Position numbers and translations under genes: made by a program. Of a stretch of DNA of 64,000 nt, positions 26,002-33,786 are shown piece by piece (the stretch's first letter is position 1; the number at the start of each line of letters is the position of its first letter). This DNA comes from Kribbella pratensis. Lineage in GTDB: Bacteria; Actinomycetota; Actinomycetes; Propionibacteriales; Kribbellaceae. The notes under the pieces were generated by a model that was not told where the DNA came from, made no database searches, and was given only the letters and a program-made list of their open reading frames with translations. The stretch is taken from contig NZ_SODP01000001.1 in NCBI RefSeq assembly GCF_004365355.1, positions 434,001 to 498,000 of the forward strand, given 5' to 3'.

Positions 26002-26075
26002 GGTATGTACCTGGCGCACCTCGCCGATTCATCGGCGGCGCAGCGATGAAATCCGCCGACCGGCGCGGTATGTAC
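26002..26075. promoter_or_regulatory. Repeated elements in the MFS/sigma-factor divergent gap
   Basis: GGTATGTAC occurs twice in the same orientation (26002-26010 and 26067-26075). Between them is a perfect palindrome, CGCCGAT-TC-ATCGGCG (26022-26037). They are candidates for sigma or repressor sites controlling both divergent genes; no standard -10/-35 pair is obvious. Confidence 0.35.
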
Positions 26076-26109
26076 TCCCACAGACCTCGACAAGTGGGAG
26101 GCTCGCGCC

Positions 26110-27057
26110 GTGGACCGTGACGACTTCGACCAGCAGGTGGCGCCGTACCGGCGGGAATTGCTGGCGCACTGCTACCGCATGCTCGGATCGGTGCACGACG
26201 CGGAAGATCTCGTGCAGGAGACCTTTCTCCGGGCCTGGCGCGCGATCGACACGTACGACGCCGGGCGTGCTTCGCTGCGGACCTGGCTCTACCGGATCGC
26301 GACCAACGCCTGCCTGACGGCGCTCAAGGGACGAGCACGGCGTGCTCTCCCATCAGGTCTGGTAGCGGCGACGACAGATGCCCAGGCACCGATCGAGCTG
26401 GCTCTCGATGTGCCCTGGTTGCAGCCGTTCCCCACCGATGACGATCCTGCCGCGGCCGTGGCAGCCAAGGGGAGTCTGCGGCTCGCGCTGGTAGCCGCGA
26501 TGCAGTATCTGCCCGCCCGGCAGCGGGCAGTCCTGGTACTGCGGGATGTCCTGGACTGGTCCGCGGCAGATGTGGCGGAGGCGTTGGAGACGACGCCTGC
26601 CTCGGTCAACAGCGCACTCCAGCGTGCCCGTGCGCGCCTGGCCGAGGTCGATGTCACCGAGGACGACGTCGACGAGCCCACGGACCGCGAGATCCGGGCG
26701 GTCGTCGACGACTACGTCCGTGCTTTCGAAGCGGCCGACGTACAAGAACTGAGCCGGCTGCTCGCCGAGCGCGTCGTCCTCGAGATGCCGCCGGCGCCGC
26801 TGTGGTTCGTCGGACGCGAGGCGTACGGCGCGTTCATCGAGCGGGTGTACGCGATGCGCGGCCCAGCCTGGCGGATGGTGCCGACGACGGCGAACGGCCA
26901 GCCCGCCGTCGGCGCGTACGTGCGCACCGACGACGGGCGCTACCACCCTCACACCCTCCAGGTCTTCACGGTCGCCAAGGCGGGGATCACGCACAACATC
27001 ACGTTCTTCGACCAGGGTCTCTTCGAGTACTTCGGGCTGCCTTCACACCTTGAATGA
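26110..27057 (+). CDS. ECF sigma factor, SigG-like, with SnoaL-type C-terminal domain
   Basis: 315 aa. Region 2 has LLAHCYRMLGSVHDAEDLVQ and FLRAWRAIDTYDAGRASLRT, then WLYRIATNACL. Region 4 is LPARQRAVLVLRDVLDWSAA followed by ALETTPASVNSALQRARARL. From about residue 205 comes a SnoaL/NTF2-like domain (IRAVVDDYVRAFEAADVQEL, then PAPLWFVGREAYGAFI). Such C-terminal domains replace a separate anti-sigma factor and may bind a ligand. The length and domain plan match the SigG/TIGR02960-like group. GTG start; no anti-sigma gene is adjacent. Its end overlaps the convergent GNAT gene by 15 bases. Confidence 0.92.
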   Translation: MDRDDFDQQVAPYRRELLAHCYRMLGSVHDAEDLVQETFLRAWRAIDTYDAGRASLRTWLYRIATNACLTALKGRARRALPSGLVAATTDAQAPIELALDVPWLQPFPTDDDPAAAVAAKGSLRLALVAAMQYLPARQRAVLVLRDVLDWSAADVAEALETTPASVNSALQRARARLAEVDVTEDDVDEPTDREIRAVVDDYVRAFEAADVQELSRLLAERVVLEMPPAPLWFVGREAYGAFIERVYAMRGPAWRMVPTTANGQPAVGAYVRTDDGRYHPHTLQVFTVAKAGITHNITFFDQGLFEYFGLPSHLE

Positions 27058-27537
27058 GATCCACAGGTCCGGCGTGGCCTCGGGTTTGCCTGCGATCGGC
27101 CGGGCCTCCTGCGTCCACACGTCTCCGGACACCTCGGTCGCGACGCGCTGCCAGAACCGGACCGCTTTCTCATTGTTTCCCTGGAACGCGACGTCGCACG
27201 GCCCCGGGTGGTTCGACAGCACCTCCTGCACCGCCCGCAGGCCCAGGCCGCTGCGGCGGACCGGACGGACCATGAAGAACGCGTTCAACACGTGCACCGG
27301 CTGCTGCAGCGCACGCATGAAGCAGAAGCCGACCGGGTTCTCACCGACAGAGATCAGGTATCCGGCCCACTCCGGATCCCCGGTCAGGACCTTCTCCAAC
27401 CACTCGGTGCGGTAGCTGCCGTCGGGCCGCGGCAACTGCCCCTGGAACTCGGACATATCGTGGCGGAACAGCAGCCACAGCCGCTCCATCACGGGCCGGT
27501 CGGACGCGTCGACACGACGTACCACGAGATCAGACAT
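27043..27537 (-). CDS. GNAT family N-acetyltransferase
   Basis: 164 aa, single GNAT domain. MSDLVVRRVDASDRPVMERL begins the fold; GYLISVGENPVGFCFM is the central strand pair, and VRPVRRSGLGLRAVQEVL carries the acetyl-CoA loop. It ends with GNNEKAVRFWQRVATEV. The substrate is unknown. ATG 27537 is preceded by GAGGAG; an in-frame start four codons upstream is less likely. It lies 66 bases after the aldo/keto reductase on the same strand but is separated from it by a strong terminator. Confidence 0.87.
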   Translation of the reverse strand: MSDLVVRRVDASDRPVMERLWLLFRHDMSEFQGQLPRPDGSYRTEWLEKVLTGDPEWAGYLISVGENPVGFCFMRALQQPVHVLNAFFMVRPVRRSGLGLRAVQEVLSNHPGPCDVAFQGNNEKAVRFWQRVATEVSGDVWTQEARPIAGKPEATPDLWISFKV

Positions 27538-27563
27538 GGGTCTCCTCAACTGGATCAGAACGC

Positions 27564-27603
27564 AGAAAAGCCTCCCGCCGGAAGAGTCCGGTACGGAAGG
27601 CTT
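27564..27603 (-). terminator. Intrinsic terminator after the aldo/keto reductase gene
   Basis: On the minus strand a long hairpin (27603 down to 27568) starts AAGCCTTCCG, has an inner CCGGA/TCCGG stem with a CTCT loop, closes with CGGGAGGCTT and continues with TT. About 15 base pairs with one two-base bulge. It is the clearest classical terminator in the window. Confidence 0.8.
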
Positions 27604-27618
27604 ACTGCGATCAGTTTA

Positions 27619-28593
27619 TCAGTCCTGCGGCGCCGTCTGCCCGGCCACCCAGCTCATGTCCGCGTAGCGAGTGCCGACCGGGGTCAACTTCGACAGGCCG
27701 GCCAGATCTTCCGCGGTCAGCGAAAGCTGCAGCGCCGCGGCGTTCTCCTCGAGGTACTTGCGCCGCTTCGTCCCCGGGATCGGGGCCACATCGTTGCCCT
27801 GCGCAAGCACCCAGGCGAGCGCGACCTGGCCCGGCGTGGCGTCGTACCGGGCGGCGACCGAGCGGATCTCGTCGACCAGCGCCAGGTTCGCGTCGAGGTT
27901 GTCGCCGGAGAAGCGCGGCAGGGTACGGCGGAAGTCGTCGGCCGGAAGCTCCGACGGCAGCGCGCCGGTCAGCATGCCGCGCCCGAGTGGCGAGTACGGC
28001 ACGATCCCGATGCCGAGCTCGCGGCACGTCGGCAGCACCGACTCCTCGATGTCGCGGCTGAACAGCGACCACTCGCTCTGCACCGCGGTGATCGGATGGA
28101 CGGCGTTCGCGCGCCGGATCGTCTCCGCCGACGCCTCCGACAACCCGAGGTAGCGGACCTTGCCGGCCTCGACCAGCGAAGCCATCGCCCCGACCGTCTC
28201 CTCGACCGGTACGTCCGGATCCATCCGGTGCTGGTAGTACAGGTCCACGTGGTCGACGCGCAGGCGCTGCAGCGACGCGTCGATCGCGGACCGGACGTAC
28301 TCCGGCGACCCGCTGATACCGCGCTTCGACGGGTCGCGCGGATCGCCGGTGATCCCGAACTTCGTCGCCAGGAAGACCTCGTCCCGGCGGTCGGCGATCG
28401 CCGCGCCGATCAGCTCCTCGTTGGCGCCGAAGCCGTACATGTCAGCGGTGTCGAGGAACGTGATGCCGAGATCCAGCGCGCGGTGCAGGGTCGCGACGGA
28501 CTCGTTGTCGTCGGCCGCGCCGTACGCGAAGCTCATTCCCATACAGCCGAGTCCGAGCCGGCTGACCTCGGCGCCTTGAGTACCCAGTTTCAT
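27619..28593 (-). CDS. Aldo/keto reductase (MerR-linked)
   Basis: 324 aa. Tetrad residues are visible in [18 protein letters not shown] (Asp, Tyr), [10 protein letters not shown] (Lys) and [11 protein letters not shown] (His). [18 protein letters not shown] is the cofactor end. It is a close paralogue of 11321-12310. It lies 60 bases downstream of a MerR regulator on the same strand, a common arrangement in which an aldehyde- or electrophile-responsive MerR protein controls a detoxifying reductase. ATG 28593 is preceded by CAGGGAGA. It ends at a strong terminator. Confidence 0.92.
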   Translation of the reverse strand: MKLGTQGAEVSRLGLGCMGMSFAYGAADDNESVATLHRALDLGITFLDTADMYGFGANEELIGAAIADRRDEVFLATKFGITGDPRDPSKRGISGSPEYVRSAIDASLQRLRVDHVDLYYQHRMDPDVPVEETVGAMASLVEAGKVRYLGLSEASAETIRRANAVHPITAVQSEWSLFSRDIEESVLPTCRELGIGIVPYSPLGRGMLTGALPSELPADDFRRTLPRFSGDNLDANLALVDEIRSVAARYDATPGQVALAWVLAQGNDVAPIPGTKRRKYLEENAAALQLSLTAEDLAGLSKLTPVGTRYADMSWVAGQTAPQD

Positions 28594-28653
28594 CAGAATC
28601 TCCCTGAAAAAGGCATGGCTCCGCCCGGGATCCCCGGGGTGAGCGAGGAAAAG

Positions 28654-29130
28654 TTACGGAGTGGCGGTGCCGCCGTACACGTCGATCTTGTAGTCGGTCA
28701 CCGCGAGGGCGAGCTGCAGCTCACGCAGCTGCCGGTGGATCTTGGCGCGGTGTTCCTGCATCAGAGCGAGCCGCTGGGGTGCGGTGTGATCGCCCTCGAG
28801 CACCAGCGCCAGGTAGTGGCTGAGAGTGCCGATCGGCATGCCGGAGGCACGCAGCCTACTGATGAACACGATCCGCGCCATGGCCCGACGGTCGTAGCTG
28901 CGATAGCCGGCCGCATCCCGGCGTACGTCGAGCAGCCCGATCCGCTCGTAGTACCGCAGGGTGTGGGCGGTGAGGCCGGTGAGCTCTGCGGCCTCGGCGA
29001 TCGACAGCTGCTCCGGCAGATCGTCCGGGAGCTCGAGCAGGCAGAGCAGGTCCGGGTCGACAGGCTCCAGCTCCGGCTGGTGCGCCGCGATGGCGGCGCG
29101 ACGGTCCGTGAGCAGCTCGGTCGCGTTCAT
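28654..29130 (-). CDS. MerR family transcriptional regulator
   Basis: 158 aa. An unusual N-terminal extension of about 40 residues precedes the winged HTH (LSIAEAAELTGLTAHTLRYY, then ERIGLL, and SYDRRAMARIVFISRLRASG). A coiled-coil helix (LMQEHRAKIHRQLRELQLAL) is followed by a short tail with no Cys, so it is not a metal-thiolate sensor of the CueR/ZntR kind. It most resembles MerR proteins controlling aldo/keto reductases. It probably regulates itself and the downstream reductase from the promoter at 29138-29168. Confidence 0.9.
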   Translation of the reverse strand: MNATELLTDRRAAIAAHQPELEPVDPDLLCLLELPDDLPEQLSIAEAAELTGLTAHTLRYYERIGLLDVRRDAAGYRSYDRRAMARIVFISRLRASGMPIGTLSHYLALVLEGDHTAPQRLALMQEHRAKIHRQLRELQLALAVTDYKIDVYGGTATP

Positions 29131-29137
29131 GTCCCTG

Positions 29138-29168
29138 ACCGTACGCCTTAGAGCGCACTCAAAGGCAA
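29138..29168 (-). promoter_or_regulatory. MerR-type promoter with 19-bp spacer and operator
   Basis: On the minus strand: -35 TTGCCT (29168-29163), a 19-base spacer, -10 TACGGT (29143-29138), then seven bases and the merR ATG. An imperfect palindrome CCTTTGAGTGCGCTCTAAGG (29165-29146, 16 of 20 symmetric) lies across the spacer. The over-long spacer with an operator inside is the hallmark of promoters activated by MerR proteins through DNA untwisting. Confidence 0.65.
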
Positions 29169-29178
29169 ACCCTCGGGA

Positions 29179-29571
29179 TCAGGTCTGCTGGCAGTCGGCG
29201 CAGGTGCCGAAGATCTCCAGGGTGTGGCTGATGTCGGCGTACCCGTGCTCGGCCGCGACCTTGTCGGCCCAGCGCTCCACGGCCGGTCCCTCGACCTCGA
29301 CGGTGCGCCCGCAGTTGCGGCAGACCAGGTGGTGGTGATGGCCCTTGGAACAGCGCCGGTATGCCGTTTCGCCGTCGGCGTTGCGCAGTACGTCGACCTC
29401 GCTGGAGTCCGCGAGCGCCTGCAGGGTCCGGTAGACGGTGGTCAGGCCGACGTTCTCACCGGCGGTCCGGAGGTCCTGGTGGATCTCCTGGGCGGTCCGG
29501 AATTCGTCGAGCTTGTCGAGCGCTTGAGCGACCGCCGCGCGCTGACGGGTCGAGCGTGTTCCGATAGCCAC
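29179..29571 (-). CDS. zur: Zinc uptake regulator Zur (Fur family)
   Basis: 130 aa zinc-responsive repressor. The HTH part has STRQRAAVAQALDKLDEFRT and NVGLTTVYRTLQAL. Metal ligands are dense: Cys 74, the His run at 78-81 (CSKGHHHHLVC), CRNC (84 and 87) and a C-terminal CADC (124 and 127), as in zinc-binding Zur. I use GTG 29571, because AGGAGG lies five bases before it; ATG 29586 would place that ribosome site inside the gene. It is the last gene of the znuA-znuC-znuB-zur set, 54 bases after znuB. Zur may therefore control its own expression through the znuA promoter. Confidence 0.92.
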   Translation of the reverse strand: MAIGTRSTRQRAAVAQALDKLDEFRTAQEIHQDLRTAGENVGLTTVYRTLQALADSSEVDVLRNADGETAYRRCSKGHHHHLVCRNCGRTVEVEGPAVERWADKVAAEHGYADISHTLEIFGTCADCQQT

Positions 29572-29625
29572 CGTTCCTCCTGTCATATCGTCACCACGCC
29601 CAATTCTCTCAGAAGTCAGCAAGTG

Positions 29626-30630
29626 TCAGTGCTCATCCCAGTGATCCCCGTGCGCCGCGTGCAGGTGGCCGTCGTGCACGTAGTCCACATGGTCACCGTG
29701 CTCGACCTTCTTGTGCCCGCACACGGGGTTGTGCGCATGCGGGTGCCCGGGGCTCACCACATGCGGCTCAGGCGCCGGCACGCCGACCTCGGGCTCCTCG
29801 TCCGCGAGTGGACGGGCCCGGCCGGACCGCCGCCGGAGCAGCGTCCCCACGGTGGCCGCCACCACGAACCCGGCCAGCGCCAGCACGACGATGGTCGCGC
29901 CCGGAGCCACATTCGCGTTGTACGACGTGACGATGCCGGCCAGACACGCCAGCACGCCGATGATGCACGCCGTGACGAACGTACTGCGGAACGAGCGCGT
30001 CACCTGCTGCGCTGTCGCCACAGGGACCACCATCAGCGCACTGACCAGCAGCAGGCCCACGGTCCGCATCGCCACGGTCACGGTCACTGCGGCCATCACA
30101 GCGATCACCAGGTTGAGCAGCTGCACGCGGAGCCCCGTCGTACGGGCGAACTCCTCGTCCTGGCACACGGCGAACAGCTGCGGTCCCAGACCGATAGCCA
30201 CCACCAGCACGGCCACGGCCAGGCCGACGACGACGTACAGGTCGCTCTGGGACACCGTGGTGAGTGACCCGAACAGATAGGTGTTCAGAGTGGCTGCACC
30301 TTGGCCGGCTAGCCCGATGAGGAGCACGCCGCCCGCGATACCGCCGTAGAACATCAGGGCGAGCGCTACGTCGCCGGTCGCCTTGCCGCGTGCCCGGATC
30401 AGCTCGATAGCTGTCGCACCGGCGATCGACACCAGCACCGCGGTCAGGACCGGTGCACTGCCGGTGAGCAGACCCAGCGCCACGCCGGTGATCGCGATGT
30501 GACCGATGCCGTCACCCAAGAGCGACAGCCGCCGCTGCACCAGGTAGGTGCCGATGGCCGGCGCGGACAGTCCGGTCAGCAGGCCGGCGATCAGCGCCCG
30601 CTGCATGAACTCGAGCTCGAACAGGCTCAT
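29626..30630 (-). CDS. znuB: Zinc ABC transporter permease ZnuB with His-rich cytoplasmic tail
   Basis: About 334 aa ABC-3 family permease with eight or so helices (FMQRALIAGLLTGLSAPAIG at the start). The C-terminal tail (about residues 290-334) is very His-rich (HPHAHNP, HKKVEHGDHVDYVHDGHLHA and a final HGDHWDEH), an apparent cytoplasmic zinc sink. ATG 30630 overlaps the znuC stop (ATGA), so the start four codons upstream is less likely. Imports Zn(II) delivered by ZnuA. The tail is longer than in most ZnuB proteins I know. Confidence 0.92.
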   Translation of the reverse strand: MSLFELEFMQRALIAGLLTGLSAPAIGTYLVQRRLSLLGDGIGHIAITGVALGLLTGSAPVLTAVLVSIAGATAIELIRARGKATGDVALALMFYGGIAGGVLLIGLAGQGAATLNTYLFGSLTTVSQSDLYVVVGLAVAVLVVAIGLGPQLFAVCQDEEFARTTGLRVQLLNLVIAVMAAVTVTVAMRTVGLLLVSALMVVPVATAQQVTRSFRSTFVTACIIGVLACLAGIVTSYNANVAPGATIVVLALAGFVVAATVGTLLRRRSGRARPLADEEPEVGVPAPEPHVVSPGHPHAHNPVCGHKKVEHGDHVDYVHDGHLHAAHGDHWDEH

Positions 30631-31382
30631 GAAGGCGTCCACCCCGGTCCGTCGTCGCTGTGTGAATGGTGGACGTGGGCGTGGGTCTGCGAGGCGTGCG
30701 GCGGCCCGTCGTACACGATGCGGCCGCGGCGCATCACCACCGAGCGGTCGATCAGCGCGTCCATCGGGCCGAGATCGTGGCTGACCATCACCACCGTCGT
30801 ACCGCTCGCGACCCGGTCCCGGACCGCGTCGGCGAAGATCTGCTGGCTGGCCAGATCCACGCCGGCGGTCGGCTCGTCGAGGATGAGCAGCTCCGGATCG
30901 GACACCAGCGCCCGCGCGATCAGAACGCGCTGCTGCTGCCCACCGGACAGCTCGGCAACCGCGTCCGTGCGCCGGTCGGCCATGTCGACGACCTCGAGCG
31001 CCTGCTCGATCGCCTGCTTGCCGGCCGCGCCGAGCGGGCTGAACAGCCGCCGCTTGGAGAGCAGACCGGACGAGACCACCTCAAACACAGTCGCTGGTAC
31101 GCCGCCGGCCGCGGTGATGCGCTGCGGGACATACCCGACGCGGCGCCACTGGCGGAAGCGGGGGACCGGAGTACCGAACAAGCGGACCTCGCCGCGGGCC
31201 GCGGGGAGCAGACCGACGATGGTCTTGATCAGCGTGGACTTGCCCGACCCGTTGGTCCCGAGCACGGCGACCACCTCGCCCTGCCGGATCCGCAGATCGA
31301 TGCCCCGGAGCACGAGCCGGCCGCCCAGGTCGACCGAGAGATCGGAGACCTGGACGGCCTGGGGGGAGTCTTCTGGTGTCAT
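30627..31382 (-). CDS. znuC: Zinc ABC transporter ATPase ZnuC
   Basis: 251 aa. Walker A GTNGSGKST is at about 42-50, the signature LSGGQQQRVLIARAL near 139 and Walker B LLILDEPTAGVDL near 159. The C-terminus carries its own His cluster (HASQTHAHVHHSHSDD). ATG overlaps the znuA stop by four bases. It energises zinc import with ZnuB. Confidence 0.93.
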   Translation of the reverse strand: MTPEDSPQAVQVSDLSVDLGGRLVLRGIDLRIRQGEVVAVLGTNGSGKSTLIKTIVGLLPAARGEVRLFGTPVPRFRQWRRVGYVPQRITAAGGVPATVFEVVSSGLLSKRRLFSPLGAAGKQAIEQALEVVDMADRRTDAVAELSGGQQQRVLIARALVSDPELLILDEPTAGVDLASQQIFADAVRDRVASGTTVVMVSHDLGPMDALIDRSVVMRRGRIVYDGPPHASQTHAHVHHSHSDDGPGWTPS

Positions 31383-32317
31383 TTGCAGCCGTTCGCCGTC
31401 CGCAGTTCCTGCAGGTTCTGCTGCATGAGGGTCAGGTACGTTTCCTTGGAGTTGGCATCCGACAGGCCCTCGATCGGGCTCAGCACGGCGGTCTTCACGC
31501 CGACGTCGTTCGCGATCGTGTCGGCCACCTTCGGACTGACAAGCTCCTCGTAGAAGATCGTCGACACGCCCTGCGCCTTCACGATGTCCTGGACCTCCTT
31601 GATCCGGCTCGGCGTCGGCTCCGCGTCCGGCGTGAACCCGGCGATCCCCACCATCGTCAGACCGTATCGCTTCGCCAGGTAGGCGAACGCCTCGTGACTC
31701 GTCACGAACGTGTTCAGCTTGCAGTCGGCCAGACCGGTCTTGTACTCCGTGTCGAGCTTGCCGATCTGGCCCAGCAGAGCCTTGGCGCGCTCGTGATACC
31801 CCGTGGCGTTGGCGCTGTCGAGGCTGACGAGCTTCTCCTCGATCGCCTTCACGACCTCGCCGTACCGCACCGGGTCGAGCCAGAAGTGCGGGTCGAGCGC
31901 ATTCTCCTTGTGTGCGGCCGGGATCACGCCGTGCTCCTCGAAGTCGGCGCCGGTGGCTTCGAGCTGGGCGGCCGGGGAGATGTCGAATCCGGCGTCCTTG
32001 GCGTTCTGGTCGACGGCCTCGTCGACGGCCGGCTGCAGGTCCTTCTCGTAGACGACGAGCTTGGCCGTCGCGATCGATCCGACCTGCTTCGGGGTGAGCT
32101 CGAGGTCGTGCGGCTCGACGCCCGGCGCGGTCAGGGTCGTCACGTTGACGGCGTCGCCCCCCACGGAGCGGGCGATGAACTCAAGCGGATAGAACGAGGT
32201 CACGACGTCGAGCTTGCCGTCGCCGGCGCCAGTGGCCGACGAGCCGCCGCATCCGGCCAGGGCGAGTGTCGCCGTGACGACGGCACCGGCGACAATAGCT
32301 CGAAGACCAGATCTCAT
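31379..32317 (-). CDS. znuA: Zinc-binding lipoprotein ZnuA
   Basis: 312 aa cluster A-I solute-binding protein. The signal peptide ends in the lipobox LALAGC (Cys 23). Metal-binding pattern: PGVEPHDLELTPKQ (His), DPHFWLDPVRYGEVV (His), TSHEAFAYLAKRYGL (His) and an acidic residue near the C-terminus (ELVSPKVADTIAND region). It lacks the long His-loop of Gram-negative ZnuA. I chose ATG 32317 because a promoter with perfect -35 ends seven bases before it; the two upstream ATGs (32326 and 32332) fall inside the -10/Zur box. Confidence 0.92.
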   Translation of the reverse strand: MRSGLRAIVAGAVVTATLALAGCGGSSATGAGDGKLDVVTSFYPLEFIARSVGGDAVNVTTLTAPGVEPHDLELTPKQVGSIATAKLVVYEKDLQPAVDEAVDQNAKDAGFDISPAAQLEATGADFEEHGVIPAAHKENALDPHFWLDPVRYGEVVKAIEEKLVSLDSANATGYHERAKALLGQIGKLDTEYKTGLADCKLNTFVTSHEAFAYLAKRYGLTMVGIAGFTPDAEPTPSRIKEVQDIVKAQGVSTIFYEELVSPKVADTIANDVGVKTAVLSPIEGLSDANSKETYLTLMQQNLQELRTANGCK

Positions 32318-32353
32318 GACAATCATTTTCATTTAATTGGAACTGGTTGTCAA
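32317..32353 (-). promoter_or_regulatory. Zur-regulated promoter of znuACB-zur (Zur box 32317-32331)
   Basis: Minus strand: -35 TTGACA (32353-32348), a 17-base spacer, -10 GAAAAT (32330-32325), seven bases, then the znuA ATG. The 15-base Zur box, plus-strand TGACAATCATTTTCA, matches the actinobacterial TGAAAATCATTTTCA palindrome at 14 positions. It covers the -10 and the start site, so bound Zur would block the promoter. It is only 37 bases from the yibE/F-like start on the other strand. Confidence 0.8.
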
Positions 32354-32368
32354 AACAGGGAGCACACG

Positions 32369-33682
32369 ATGGCCAGCCGCAACGTCGGGCGCCGGCGCGC
32401 CGACCACCGGAGCAACCGGCGCCGGAAGCTGGAAATTCCCGGGGGCCACGGCCATGGTCACGGGCATGGTCACGGGCATGGCCACGGGCACGGCCACGGC
32501 GACCATGTGGTCGACACGTCGGTGGTGAACGACGATGCGATCGTGGCCCGCCGGGTCCGGATCGTGGTGGCGGCGGTGCTGATCCCGCTCCTCATCGCCG
32601 CGGTCGTCGGCATGATCGTCATGTGGCCCAGCGGTGACGTGAAGGTCGCGTCGTACCAGACGCAGACCGCCCGCGGCGAGGTCACGGCGATCAAGCCGTG
32701 CCCGGGCGTGAAATCCCAGTGCGACCAGGCAACGGTCAAGCTCACCAGTGGCCCCGACAAGGGCAAGGTGATCCCGGTCGAGGTTCCGCCGGCCAATCAG
32801 ACGTCGATCCCGGTCAAGGTCGGACAGACGATCATGCTCGGAGTGCAGGATGCGCCGACCGTCGCCGGCCGGTACACCTACGTCGACCACGACCGGACCA
32901 ACTCGTTGCTGTGGCTGGCCGGGATCTTCGCGGTTGCGGTTGTCGCCCTGTCGCGCTGGCGGGGGTTCGCGGCGCTGATCGCGCTGGCGGTGACGGCGGT
33001 CATGCTGACGCAGTTCATCCTCCCGGCGATCCTCCACGGCGAGAACGCGCTGCTGGTCGCCGTCGTCGGCGGCACGGTGATCATGGCGATCGCGTTGTTC
33101 CTGACCCACGGGATCAATGCCGAGAGTTCGATCGCATTGTCGGGGACGGTGGCTGCCCTAGGGCTGACGGTCTTGCTCGGTTGGTTCTTCACGAAGTTCT
33201 GCCAGTTGAGCGGGTTGGCGTCCGAGGGTGCGTCAGGTGCCAAGTCCTTGGTGCCTGACATCGACCTCACCGGCCTGCTGGTCGCGGGCATGGTGATCGG
33301 CGCGCTCGGTGTGCTGGACGACGTCACCGTCACGCAGGCGGCCGCCGTCTGGGAGCTGTCCGCGGCGAACCCGACCGCCAACCGCCGCGAGCTCGTCGCC
33401 GCCGGGCTGCGCATCGGTCGCACCCACGTCGCCTCGGTGGTCAACACCCTCGTCCTCGCGTACGCCGGTGCCGCGTTGCCGGTGCTCCTCGTCTTCGCGA
33501 TCCAGGACCTTCCCGGCCGGGCCGTCCTGTCCCAGGAGTCGGTCGCGATGGAGGTCGTCCGCGGTCTCGTCGGCAGCCTCGGCATCATCGCCGCCGTACC
33601 GCTCACCACCGCCCTCGCCGCCATGGCGGTCGCCGACCGCTCCCGCGAACTGGTTGCGGAACCGGAACACATCACCAACTGA
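32369..33682 (+). CDS. YibE/F family membrane protein with N-terminal His-Gly repeat
   Basis: 437 aa. A basic N-terminus is followed by nine consecutive His-Gly pairs and Asp-His (residues about 27-46), then a first helix (VVAAVLIPLLIAAVVGMIVM), an outer beta-rich domain (residues about 85-165) and some seven helices ending before residue 425. The YibE/F signature includes LLWLAGIFAVAVVALSRWRG and the DIDLTGLLVAGMVIGALGVL and DDVTVTQAAAVWEL stretches. YibE/F proteins have no established function. Divergence from znuA across the Zur box, plus the His tail, suggests zinc handling. The start is set by AGGGAG six bases before ATG 32369. Confidence 0.88.
   Translation: MASRNVGRRRADHRSNRRRKLEIPGGHGHGHGHGHGHGHGHGHGDHVVDTSVVNDDAIVARRVRIVVAAVLIPLLIAAVVGMIVMWPSGDVKVASYQTQTARGEVTAIKPCPGVKSQCDQATVKLTSGPDKGKVIPVEVPPANQTSIPVKVGQTIMLGVQDAPTVAGRYTYVDHDRTNSLLWLAGIFAVAVVALSRWRGFAALIALAVTAVMLTQFILPAILHGENALLVAVVGGTVIMAIALFLTHGINAESSIALSGTVAALGLTVLLGWFFTKFCQLSGLASEGASGAKSLVPDIDLTGLLVAGMVIGALGVLDDVTVTQAAAVWELSAANPTANRRELVAAGLRIGRTHVASVVNTLVLAYAGAALPVLLVFAIQDLPGRAVLSQESVAMEVVRGLVGSLGIIAAVPLTTALAAMAVADRSRELVAEPEHITN
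32447..32506 (+). repeat. In-frame His-Gly codon repeat
   Basis: Nine CAY-GGN codon pairs followed by GAC CAT. A 12-base sub-period (CATGGTCACGGG) is visible, so it probably grew by slippage. It encodes the metal-binding tail. Confidence 0.85.
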
Positions 33683-33786
33683 AAATCAGCCCTTCCGCCC
33701 ACGCCCTCAGGCTCCTAGAGTGCTGGTAGGTCACGGAGAGTCCGCCCGCAATTACTTTTGGTGGCCTAACGGGGTGAGGAGCGCTG

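Noticed and set aside
31376..32368. N-terminal extension of the YibE/F frame
   Set aside because: It is antisense to znuA, and a good ribosome site lies just before ATG 32369.
32447..32506. Tandem repeat as a possible CRISPR or minisatellite
   Set aside because: It is an in-frame His-Gly coding repeat without spacers.
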